DNA from: Bryum argenteum
Lineage: Eukaryota > Streptophyta > Bryopsida > Bryales > Bryaceae
NCBI GenBank assembly: GCA_037043015.1
Contig: CM073324.1
Span: 8,825,013 to 8,889,012 of the forward strand
Direction of reading: 5' to 3'
Length of the DNA: 64,000 nucleotides
The stretch's first letter is position 1, and every line of letters starts with the position of its first letter. Positions 1-11,367 of this stretch are shown here, piece by piece. The position numbers and the translations under genes were made by a program. Below the pieces are notes generated by a model. That model ran no database searches, was not told the origin of the DNA, and worked only from the letters and a program-made list of their open reading frames with translations.

Positions 1-174
1 TGAAAAAAAAAAAAAAAAAGTAAAATACCAATGGTAGCAAATTCCAATGACAAGCAAAAAACCTTATCTCTAGGAGGCCGGAGTGAAGAAATCAATGAAA
101 GAGAGAGAGAGAGAGCATGCTTGCTTAAAAGGCATAAAATGAAACTGGGGATCATCGGAAGCCCCTGTCAGTGA

Positions 175-222
175 GCAAAAAGGGAATCTCCACAAAAAGG
201 GAATCTCCACAAAAAGGGAATC
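175..222. repeat. 16-bp tandem repeat, three copies
   Basis: The unit AAAAAGGGAATCTCCAC-like sequence recurs three times head to tail with a 16-bp period; the third copy diverges at its end. This is a simple local duplication. Confidence 0.85.
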
Positions 223-608
223 TTTGGAGCATGGAAGGCAAGATCCACCACCACTGAATTGGTAATGGTATGCTGATTTAATTGCAAGTCCCCAAAAGAG
301 CACACACCATTAAACACAACAAAAACAAATGAACCTAAAGTTGTGCTGTCCCACAAAAAGTGTCCAAAAAGTTGGAAAGAGTCTCCTTTTTGGGACAAGG
401 ATTTATTTGCTGCTGCCTTTGAATTAGGGTTCAAGGGTTTTGATTTGATTCCCCTTGGTAATTGGAGTACCACCTCCATTATTCCCTTTTGCATTTGAAA
501 AAATTGTCCCCTTTCCCCTTTCTTCTTTATTCCCTTGGGTTTATGAACCTTTGACCAAGTTTCGCCCAATTTCCCCTGAACTTGCGGCTACCTAGTTTCT
601 TCTTTTGT

Positions 609-642
609 CCCACCCCTAATGATGGTCCCATTAGGGTGGGGT
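609..642. repeat. Perfect 12-bp inverted repeat (hairpin)
   Basis: CCCACCCCTAAT is followed by a short loop and by ATTAGGGTGGGG. It could be a remnant of a small inverted-repeat element; no target duplication was identified. Confidence 0.6.
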
Positions 643-1782
643 ACACTCTACACCATATACTCTAGGGGAGTTTTCATTTTTCTTGGTGCTCATATGCATT
701 AGACCCGACTTTAGGCAATGTGTCTTGATCACAAAGTGTGATGATTGAAAGGAAAAGAGGATTTAGGATTAAATTAATTTCCTTCCTTATTTTGGAAATA
801 TTTAACATTGTTCCCTTATTGGGAATTTGGTTTAGAAATGTATGATAATTCCCCCATGCTTTCAATTTGAGATTGAATGTGGTTAGTAAAAGCTACAATA
901 TGTTTGAGGAAGTTGTGAAGTAATCTATTCTTCTTTTGAGTTGTAAGGTATTTATCACCTATTCTACACATGCAAGAATATTTACTTGATTATATTGTAG
1001 TAGGATAGTAGGATAAATGCAAGATATGTGATTTCTGACAACCTAGTGTGCTTTGACATGTTTGTTACAACAACATTGAATGGAGAGTATTGAATTCCTT
1101 AATTGTTGCCAACCTAAAAAAGATTGACATTTCTATAGTTGATACGTATTGAGGAATAGTGTTGCGTATTTTACTAGTTGTAATCTATGGTGGACTGAGA
1201 GGTTACATGCAATGCATGCCTTAATTGGATTTTCTAGGTTTGTGAACCACATTTGATCCAATTTTCTCAATCTACTTGAACCTATATCCATCTTATTTGG
1301 TTTTGATATCCCATATGTCAACTCTTTCATGACCCTATATGAAGTGGGCTACACTTTACATCAAAACATTCTCACTCTATAGTTACATGTGTCATACTAA
1401 CAACATCATGTTCAAAGCTATTATTAGATCTATTTTTGTTTTCTAAGTTGGTAAAAAGTACAACCTAGTTTTCATAAACGTGAGAATTCTCTCCTAAAAT
1501 TGCAAAAATTTACTTGTGTTTGGTATTATCAATGTGTGGTACATATCAGCTTTCTTATGCTAATAGCTTGCAATATATAGTATGCAATAGTTTCACATGC
1601 AGATACAATGAAAGATGCAAATTTAATAAGACAAATGTTGGATTTTCTAATATTGTCAACCAATTGCATTCTGGCAAGTAGCTTGTCAATACATGTATTA
1701 CATTTTGAAATTTTTAATGGTGCCAACCTGAAGTAGTTAGTATAATGACTACTGATTTCAATTAATTTTTGAGAAGTCGTTT

Positions 1783-1907
1783 GATTATTTGGTGTTGAGA
1801 ACCGTTGGATTAGTTGGTGCTGACAACCGTTGGATTATTTGGTGCTGACAACCGTTAAAATATTTGGTGCTGACAACCGTTAGATTATTTAGTGCTCACA
1901 ACCTATG
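1783..1907. repeat. 25-bp minisatellite, about five copies
   Basis: The unit reads approximately GATTATTTGGTGCTGACAAC plus CGTTG, and starts near 1783, 1808, 1833, 1858 and 1883. Copies differ by one to a few bases. Shorter degenerate echoes of 'gacaacc' continue downstream to about 2,170. Confidence 0.85.
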
Positions 1908-2969
1908 ATAGTATGATATGTTGCCGCCACAACATTTGTACAAAAATTTATTACATATTCAATGTTGACAACCCATAATAATTTGACAGGTTGCCACTCA
2001 CAAGAAGTTTATTACACGTACTAAATTCTCCAATACTGACAGCTTAGAACACTCTGACTCACAAAAAGTTAATTACGAGTACCAAACTTTCCAATACTGA
2101 CAGCTCAGAACCGTATGACACGCTTCTATCCACAATGTTTTGAAGAAATAATCCTAGATTTTCCACTTTTGGCAACCTATAACAACAAGACATGCTTTTG
2201 TTGCAATGTTCTTTGAAATGAGTGTTGAATTTGAAAATCTCTCAAGAACATTTAAAAATGTTCACAAAACATAAGATTGTGACAATTTAAATCTATGACA
2301 AGAGGATGAAGAGAGCTCCTAATATCATTCTAGAAAGAAATCTCCTACTACCCTCTAAAATCCACACATTTTCATCCTATCTCTGTGTCTTCAAAGGTTG
2401 TAAATGTGACCTCAATCTTTATCCTATTTTAAAAGTTGGTTATGCACATAATCAAAAGAATATGAATTATAAGATTGATCCATATGGAGCCATTCTTCAT
2501 CTTCCAACCTTTGTGGAATTAGATCATTGATCTGAAATCACCTGAATGCTGTGCGATGATCATTACATTGCATGCAGTTAGAGACCTGTAAGTTGATAAT
2601 GAAGGAGTGATGACTTGAAGGTCACTCGACTACCGGATAATACGGAGTGAGGAGTATATCCCCCGCAGCAAATCTCAGATACAAGTTAGAAGTGAGAAGG
2701 GAACTTGGTATAAAACACAAGCCACAGGGACGAGATCTCCGAAGATGACGGTGCGACGGGGGCCTGAAATGGGCTGAAATCCGAGTTGTGAGTACAGTAA
2801 CTGCAAAAACCAGTAATTCTGGTAGGGAATCTAATGAGAGGGGGCAGGGAAGCTAATCAAGCTATATTTGCTCTTGCGGAAGTTGAGGTGGCAGGGCAGG
2901 CAATAATCGGGTGACAAATATATCCTGACGGGTATCAGAAGTTTCTTACAAACGGGCGCGAAAGTAGCC

Positions 2970-5032
2970 ACAGTGGGGCAAGGCAAAGCGCGTGCATTAC
3001 AAAGCAAAGCAACGGCACATGCGTGGGCACTGGGACCTGCACTGCACTGCCTGCCTTGCCCGCCCGCCCGCCCGGCAACCCAGGATTCCAACCGCCGTGG
3101 GCTGCCGCGCGCAGACGGCGGTCGGGGAGTGCGGGCCACCAGCACCAGCACCAGCACCCGCCCACGGACCCGCCAGTCATCAGCCAGCCAGCAACTTTGC
3201 AGCCTCCTCGCTCCGTCACAAGACCGGGATCGGGATCGGGATCGGGATCAGGGCCGGCCAGCCAGTTCCTGCGGTGGGACACACTCTGAAGGAAGTGTCG
3301 GCCCCCGATTCGACGGCCCCATCATTATCACCAATTCACCATCCCTGCCTGCTAGTGTTGCTTGCCTCCGCGACGACGACGGACGCAAGCAAACGGACGG
3401 ACGGACGGACGCCCGTTCGCGAGACGCATGCAGGTACCGGTATCTGGCCGCCCCACGGTCAGATAAGTTATACTGCTGCAACAGCAACAGAGCTTGTCCA
3501 TCGGGTGGGTTGCTACCGTAGCTCTCCTTTGACCCCCTCCCGCACGTGTCGGTGCGCTCTTTGTGTCGTGAAACGCGGATGCACACCATCACTCCCTTGT
3601 TCTTGCGGAGCCTGCGAGCTCTGAAGCCTTTGCTGGTCTGCGAATTGCACCCGAGGCCTAGTTATTGGGTTCTAGCTAGTTTTCTTGAGAGGTCGATGTT
3701 GAGATCATTTGCGAATAGCTAGCTACTACTCTTGGAGGAGGAGTCTTCTTCTTCTTCGTCGTCGTCTTCGTTGAGTGTAGGGTTGTCTGGGGTTCGACAG
3801 GATGGAAGCTCGAAGAAGTGGGCATTTAGAAATGCTCGTTGTTGTCGTGTCGCTGCTTCTGGCTGGCATTAGTTGAGTGACCGAGTTGTCGCGTCCTGGC
3901 CGAAGTGGTGGCGCAGCAGTACCTCTTGCTTTTTATAGAAAGAGCTAGCGAGAGACAGTTGAGCGGTTGGGCGGTTTTTAGTCGTCTCCGGTGCTACTCT
4001 GGTATCGTGTTCGCAATCAGGGAGCAACCACATTTCGGAGGAGGTAGTACGTAGTGCCTGCTTCTTCTTTCGCTTCGTTTTTGCTTCTTCGCTTCCAGCC
4101 AGCCAGCCAGTTGCCGCGTTTCGTCTAAATGTCATAGCCTTAACGTGTTCTCGCAATTAGAGCGACGCTTGTTTCAAGAAAGACGTTGTTATTGATCGTC
4201 TCTTTCACAATTCACTGTGGTAGCTCTTGCTACCGCCTGTGCAGTGGATTGCCTCATTACTTGCGCTGTGGAAATCCTCTGAGTGTAGTTTACATCGTCT
4301 TTCGAGGGACCCAAGGCAGGCCGGATTATTCTCTTCATTACGTGCGTGGCGCTTCTCGTTTTCGCTCGCGTATGAAAACCTTGCCGGCTTGTCGTGACCG
4401 TTCTGTAAGTAGCAAATTATTACCAAAGAACATTATGTATATTTTCGGTTGGCGGGTTGCAGGTCGACGTCACTAAAGTGCACCGTTAGGAAGAATAATT
4501 AGAATTTTCTTGTTCCGGTACGACTTGGTCTTTTGTGTACGACTTCAAACCTGGACCCTTGCTTTGGTGAGGCACGGTAGCACGTAGGCTGTTGCTGTAG
4601 GCGGGGATCGTAACGCTGCGAATGGTAATCGCAAATGCGAATTGTGCTCATCGCGATTGCTCGCAGGGTTACGGAGTACGGTCTGCCTTTCCAACCCGGC
4701 TGAGTTTTGAGTGTCACAAGGAGAATTGGACTGTAGACCCGACGTGGTGGTAAAATGATGAGCCTTCTGTTGAAAAAGTTCCCATGGTAGCGGTTCCCTC
4801 CCACCGACGACGAAGTTGCGAGTATCGAGATCGAAGCCGATGTCAGCGTCAAGGAGCACGACCAATGGCCCACAGTTGTATGAGGAAAATAATTTGAGTG
4901 ACGCGGAAGGTGTGACGACGCAAGGAGCGGACGGGGAGGGTGGTGGCCGAGTGAGCCTTGTGACAATTGAGCGCCGATGTATGCCGTGCAGAGACTGGAA
5001 CGGGTTAGCTATCTCACCCTGCAGGTCTTGGG
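2970..5032 (+). promoter_or_regulatory. GC-rich leader/promoter zone upstream of the GRAS gene
   Basis: Composition jumps to GC-rich at about 2,970, with simple repeats: CACCAG units near 3,140, GGGATC units near 3,225, ACGG units near 3,395, and CTTCTTCTT/GTCGTC near 3,745. Several long open frames occur on both strands, but they overlap one another, consist of low-complexity residues and share no domain, as expected of GC-rich non-coding DNA. Its position directly 5' of the GRAS coding region suggests promoter plus 5' untranslated leader. No TATA box or start site could be fixed with confidence. Confidence 0.4.
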
Positions 5033-6827
5033 ATGCAATCTGTGCCGCAGCGCCACGTCCGTAACCAATATCACACCCACAACAGTTTCACTAGTCATCT
5101 ACAGTTTTGTTACAACTTCTATCAACAACTTCCTGCCGCCCTTCATGAAATGCTTGGCTCTGTCGGTTCCAACCCATCCGCCTCCACGAGCGAGCCGCCG
5201 GAAGCCATCTCACCGGGCATCTCGCCAGCTATCTCCCCGGCCGTTTCGAGCCCCGCGCACCCCCCGCATGGTTACGACGATCTTTCCATTCCCTCAGGTG
5301 CACTCATGCAACTGCGCGACCTTCTGATCGAGGCCGCACAGTTCATTTCCCAATGCGACTGGGACCGTGCTCGACCGCTGCTGAGAGTTTTAAACCGACG
5401 CGTGTCGTCCACCGGAGACTCCACGGAGCGCGTCGCATCCTGCTTTTTTGAAGCTCTGGCCACCCGCTTCTCTCGCGTTTCCGGCATCGAGGTATGTTCC
5501 ACCCACTTCACTAACTTCTAACTCGCGCGAGCATTATGTCAACCTTCGTTCATAAACAGAGCAATCAATCTCTCATTAAATATATTATTACCTCGAGCTC
5601 ATGACACATACCAGTCTCGAAGTGTGTTGGGGGTTGGGACGTAATGACCCTCTGTAACCATCCCCACGTGAAAACTAGTCTTGGGAATTTCCGAGGGGTC
5701 AGAGTTTCTTGTTTACTGTTCTCATCAGCTGATCAATCATGCTCATCATAGAGTACAGTCTGGTCGGATACTGTTGACCTGACATTCTGCAATAGTGCAG
5801 CCCGGCCGGATAATACTTTCTTTTGTATGAAGTTATATATCATGGCGTGTGATATAATGATTGTGGACGTGAGCAGATCAGCGAGTTGTTACGAGCGCCG
5901 ACACACGAACCGACGAGCGAGGAGATACTATCGGCGTACTTGGCACTGAATCAAGTGACGCCGTTCATACGATTCGCGCATCTGACCGCTAATCAAGCGT
6001 TGCTGGAGGCGCTGACGGGGGAGGACTTTGTGCACATTGTGGACTTGGACATCGGGCACGGTGTACAGTGGCCGCCGTTCCTGCAAGCACTGGCGGATCT
6101 GCGCGGCGACGAGGGGTACACCATCCAGCACATCCGGATTACAGGCGTCGGCAGGGACGGAGAGATGCTGGAACGAACGGGCTCCCGTCTGAGGGAGTTC
6201 GCGCAGTCCATTCACCTGCCATTCGAATTCCGGCCGCTTGTGCAACCACTTGAAACGCTCGTCCCCAACATGCTGGACTTGAGGTTGGGCGAGGCCCTGG
6301 CCGTGAACTGCATGCTCCAGCTGCACCGCGTGCTGGCCAAAGGCCCTGAGAAGCTGATATCCTTTCTAGCCTTGCTCGAGTCTCTGACTCCGAAAGTGGT
6401 CACCCTAGCGGAGCTCGAGGCAAGTCACAACCAGTCCCATTTTCTAGATCGGTTTGCGGAAGCTCTCAGCCACTACTCCACACTGTTTGACTCGCTGGAT
6501 GCCACTTTGCCGCCGACAAGCGCGGAGAGGACGCGCGTGGAACAGACGTGGTACAAGTCCGAGATCATCAACATCGTGGCCTGTGATGGGGCGGAGCGCA
6601 CCGTCAGGCATCAGCGGTTTGAGGAATGGCGACAGTTCTTCGGGAGCTCGAGGTTTCAGTTGATGGCAACGAGTAGATTCGCGGTGTCGCAAGCAAGACT
6701 GCTGCTTCGACTTCACTACCCTTCGGACGGCTACAGGCTTGTGGAGGATGACGAAGGCGGCCTACTGCTAGGGTGGCAAGACCACCCGCTATTTTGTGTT
6801 TCGGCTTGGCAAACGAGTAGCATGTGA
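5033..6827 (+). CDS. LAS: GRAS-family transcriptional regulator, LATERAL SUPPRESSOR/SCL18-like, two exons
   Basis: Exon 1 is 5033-5491 and exon 2 is 5877-6827. The intron has GTATG at its 5' end and GAGCAG at its 3' end, is phase 0, and splicing joins the frames without a break (469 aa from the first ATG). An in-frame ATG at 5150 is an alternative start with little loss. After a Ser/Pro-rich N-terminus come leucine-heptad region I (LRDLLIEAAQFIS), the VHIID-type motif FVHIVDLDIGHGVQWPPF, a second leucine-rich region, and the C-terminal SAW region ending LGWQDHPLFCVSAWQ. Arrangement and C-terminus resemble the LAS/Ls/MOC1 subfamily, nuclear regulators that in flowering plants control axillary meristem formation (known from the family). 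The frame is intact. Subfamily assignment is by eye; another GRAS subfamily is possible. Confidence 0.88.
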
Positions 6828-9800
6828 ATGATCATTGGCCCCTACGTTACGTCAATCTCCAGTTTTGAGAAACATTTTTTGGAGGATCCTACATGCAGCC
6901 ACAGTCCTCACATTTATTTTTAGGGAGGCGCTAATTTTAGGAGTAGGAACGTTAATTTAGTCTAGACACACCCGGTTCATTTACCTGGTCGGCTCATGCA
7001 TGGGTGGCGGTTCGTTCATTAGGCTGCTTGCAAACTCCCAAGACTCATCAATAGTTCATCTTGCATCAGGGAGTGCATGATATTTGATTCATTTGCTTTC
7101 TTCCGCTTTTCCTCTCTTCACTCGATTCCCTCAGTCAGTCCCGCGAATTCCAAGTTACTGAACTTACTTGGAATCAGTTTCTTACTTTTCAGATGTCCGT
7201 CCGACCACAACAGACAACCAGATAGTAGCATTCCACTGCATGCTCCATGACGAGTCCACATACACCGACCCAGTTTCAATCATTGATCATCTACTTGAAC
7301 TCAGTGCTACCTAATTTCTAATAACTCCAAAAGCAACTTCTAGACGGACTAACAGGAACTAGTCAAGGTAGGTCATAGCCATTCTGCGTCCGAGCTTATC
7401 ATGTTCTAGTTCGTAAATTTAGATACAGTTACACTAATCCTGGAGATGTGCTCCTCTCGACCAGATCAGTGCATGTCTGCGCGCAGAGGAGATCCTAGTA
7501 AGCGATGCATCGATATTACACAGTCGAAACTGACCATAGTAATTACTCAATCTAAGCAGTTTGAGGCTGACACACGAACCTAGTAAGGCTAATCGGTTAC
7601 AGTACCGAGGTAAAATTTGCGCTGCAGAGGCTAGTAATCAGATAGTAACTACTGTTGATCAACCGTCTATGACAGCGAAATGCGGCGAGTTCCAGTAGAT
7701 CGGCCAGTGCGTACGTTAAGGAAGTAGATTCGAATGTCGAGGAGCAACTTACGATGCTAGTAGTACATCCTGGCCGGCCACGCCAGTATTCTGTATGGTT
7801 TGATATGGCTTTCCACATCACAGCCTTTGTCGAGCTGCAGTAGCAGATGCCAGGCTGATTGGACCGATCTACCGTAGCTGTACTGATCCAGCGGACTTTC
7901 AAGCAGGGAGTCGTTGCAGGGCTAATAAATTCTGTGAGAGAGAACTCTCCATCAACACGCATATTTGTCCTGCCCTGATTGCGACTACCTGCTATCGCAC
8001 GCATTTAAGGACTCTGAAAACCCCAGCCAGGCTGAGCTCCCAATATCATCAACACCTTGAATAATATTGAACGCTGCTTAAGTTTTTACTGCATCAGTAA
8101 GTAACTTAATCAACAATGAATCTAGCTGCTGCCTGTGTTACTTTGATTTCAAAAAATCAACCGACGGGTATGTACAGTATGAGAACCTAGACAGTGGGTG
8201 ATGACGACCCACCCGGCCCCGCCTCGGTATGAGAATGATTGGCGCGACTTTCATTGAAGGCCGGGTTGCATGTTCATAATCACTTTGATCTCATCGGGAT
8301 CTTCTTTTACTCCCAACTGATCATTGCAGTTTCAGCTCATGAATTGTTTTTTGCTCCATGACTCTGCTCATATCCAACATCATTACTAGATTCCTCGCAA
8401 ACTTTTGAGAATCTCCTGGTCGCAATGTAAACACCTATTTTATCTTCCAACCCTCGTTGGTTCGCTTTTAAAACTCTGCAATTACAATATCATGAGTCTG
8501 CAGCCCACGAACGTCGATCTCACCGGGTGGTACTGTAAGAAGGCGTATCATCACGAAATTGACAGTAAAAGGTAGGTGTAGTAGTAGTGCAAGTAACGCC
8601 GATGAATATCGACCTGCAAGAGAATTGATTTGGATTTTAATAATCAATCAATTAATCGACAGTCTAGCTACGATCCCCGGTTGTGAAACGGAAGCTAGCT
8701 GCAGCAGGTTCATAAAACACTTCCGTTCAGAACTGGAAGATTTGCAACGTTTTCGATCGTTTCGCAGGGTACTAACAGCTAGATCATCTTCTTTTATGGT
8801 CTGAAGTAAGCATTATTTGTACTGGCATTCCCCATATAAATATAGCGTCGCTCCCTCACTACATGCTTTTGTTACTCAACAACTTTCTGGTAGCGAGATC
8901 AGACCCCTGCCCGTAACAGTGACATGTATCACTTCCCCATGTACTACTCTACGTATTAATAATACTACGTAAATTTCATCGATCAGATTCCGGTTAAAGC
9001 AACTTGTCGGCCACGCATATTCATTCCCTCCGACATCGACGTAGTAGCTACTGCGTATACATACAGAAAACGGTATCAGGTTGCGATTGATTGCATGCTC
9101 ATGAAACAGACCCATGGAGTCAGTACGTGAGTTGAAGGAGTGCAGAAAACAAGGTTGCTGCATTGACACGGAGTAATAAACGAGGACCGCGCGTCCATGA
9201 TAATAATAATATTACTATTAAACAAAACACAGTGATTGGATTTCCTTAACTTCATTATACCCGGGGTCGTTCATTAAAAAAACAACACCACCACAACGTC
9301 AGACTATCAAATCCATCCCTACTAAATTCGCTCATTGTCAACCCGCCTCGAGTCTCATTACGTAACCAAAAACTGCGGATATTCCACACCCCCTGTTTTG
9401 TTTTCAACTTCGTAACCGAATATACTCAGTATTTTGAGAGTTTGAATACGTATATTCAGAGCCTGGAATTCGAATAGTAGTAACAGTCTGATAAGTTAGA
9501 TTAGTGTGGAACTAGTGGTAAGTATGATGAAGGGCGATGAAGAGGCCGTCCCATCCAAGGCAGCGGAGGAGAGTACATGACAAGACTGGTATTTAAGGGC
9601 AATTGCAGTGGGCAATCTAGTCAAATTATCACCCCATCCCTCAGTCTGAGTGTTTACTTAGAGCTGATTATGGAGCCCCTTTAAAGTTGCCCGGTCAGGA
9701 CACTACTACCATCTTAAACTTCTTACGACTACTCACATCCATTATCATCTGGCCAGGCCAGCCTAGCTAGCTAGCCTTTGCCTTTATTGCCCCACCATGG

Positions 9801-10689
9801 TCACTCTTTATTTCCACAATTCCCCCACCCAATAATTCTTTCATTTTCGGTCCCCCAAAAAAAAATAGTAAAAAAATCCCAAAAACAACCTTCTCATATT
9901 TTCTGTTTAAAATATTGGGTTCCAAGTGTTCATCATTCAACACTTGCTTGAGTCAGAGATGAAGGTGCATCATTCATGAGTTGTAAGTTGACACTTCACT
10001 GAGGATTCAGAAAATTATGGTGTTGTCCACTTTTCACTCTTACTATCAAGAGAGTATCATTCTCTTTTTGTTTCAGATTGAGAATCTGTTGAATCTTGTA
10101 GTGATCTAAATTCTATCTTACAATTCTTGTTTTTATTTTTATTTTTGTGTTTTCTGAGAGACAAAGGAAGTGGTGCCAGCTTTTTCAGGTTCAATTATTC
10201 CAAACGTGAGATCTGAAGGTTCGAGAGGTTTCAAGTGGTTTGTGGTTGGAAATGGTCATGTCAATTGGAAGTTCGAGTAAGTTCTTATTGCAGATATTGT
10301 TACAAGTGGAATTGGTGAAGAATGAGGTAGAAACTAGACAGGAAAAAAATTGCATTGGGGTACTGTTTGAGGAGGGTAAATTTCATTTGAGGGTATTTTT
10401 ATAAGCGTTCAGAAGAGGTCAGAGTGCTGGCTTTCAATAAAAAAATGTAACTGCGATGAAGAATCAATAAGAATTCTGAAACTTAGCATTAAATTGGGAT
10501 TGTAGAAAGTCCCGGTTATATAATATGGCCTTTTTACTTTTTTAGATTGTATATTATGACGATGCATGTCTTTAGTGAAGCGTCTTTTCTTAAATTATGA
10601 TTTAGACTTTTGAAACATTAGTTTTGTGATGGCATTGTAACACATGTCAATGAGCAAGTTCATGTAATTGAGACTTTTCTTGCATAATA
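6828..10689. other. Intergenic, no supported gene
   Basis: This is the 3' flank of the GRAS gene followed by AT-rich DNA. Open frames up to about 135 codons (for example near 7.6-8.0 kb on the minus strand) have no motif, no paired splice sites and no compositional support. I see no RNA gene. Transcription termination of the GRAS gene presumably falls within the first few hundred bases. Confidence 0.55.
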
Positions 10690-10734
10690 TTGAGACTTTG
10701 TCGGCATGAAAGATTTCTTTCCCTACGCCGCCAC

Positions 10735-11165
10735 TCTGTAATAACAAGTGTCAACTCATCACTTGTCGTGCCTTTGTGCATCAACGCATCACCTCCATCA
10801 GCCGCGGCCATTCTCTGTCAACTCACCACTTATAGGGGCTTCGTGACAAGCATCAACGCACCACGTGCGGCCGCCGCCATTCTTCGTCAACTCATCACTT
10901 GTCGTGACTTCATGACAAGTATCAACGCATCACGTGCCGTTGCCGCCATTCTTCATCAATTCATCACTTATCGTGGTTTCATGATAAGCATCAACACATC
11001 ACCTCTGGCGGCCGCTGCCATTCTCCGTCAACTCATCACTTGTCGTGGCTTCATGACAAGCATCAACTCATCACGTGCGGCCGCTGCCATTGTCGATAAA
11101 CTCATTCTCTATTGTCCCTTTGTGACAAACATCAATTCATCACTTGCAGCTGCCAACATTCTCCA
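10735..11165. repeat. 69-bp minisatellite, about six copies
   Basis: A unit of about 69 bp containing GCCGCCATTCT, CAACTCATCACTTGTCGTG and CATGACAAGCATCAAC is repeated roughly six times with base changes. Each unit holds a small inverted repeat (CTTGTC ... GACAAG), so single units can form hairpins. Because 69 is divisible by three, an open frame of 225 codons (10690-11367) runs through it with a 23-residue periodicity. I see no initiation context or flanking domain that would make it a real protein. Confidence 0.8.
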
Positions 11166-11367
11166 TCCAAAAATCATCTGGCCACGCCTCTTCAGGCCAC
11201 ACCAACTCTTGATCGATAATCTGAAAATCATCTTAAAGAGCTTGTTTACGATTGCTATTAAGCGCTTATTGTTGAAAAGCATTCTTGCGGTCACAAAGCA
11301 TATAAACAAAAGTGAAAAGAGAATTGTAATAGTCCGAATTAATGAAATTTTCTTGTCACTATATTGA

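Larger units (their letters stand above)
1..2960. other. AT-rich stretch without a supported gene
   Basis: I see no credible coding region here. Open frames are short, AT-driven and lack recognisable motifs. The stretch opens with a poly-A run and holds two small tandem repeats and a hairpin (listed separately). The part after about 2,600 becomes gradually more GC-rich towards the upstream region of the GRAS gene. Confidence 0.6.

Noticed and set aside
2831..3624. Several overlapping open frames of 90-210 codons on both strands
   Set aside because: They are Pro/Arg/Ser-rich low-complexity products of GC-rich simple repeats, mutually overlapping and without domains; more likely leader or promoter DNA of the GRAS gene.
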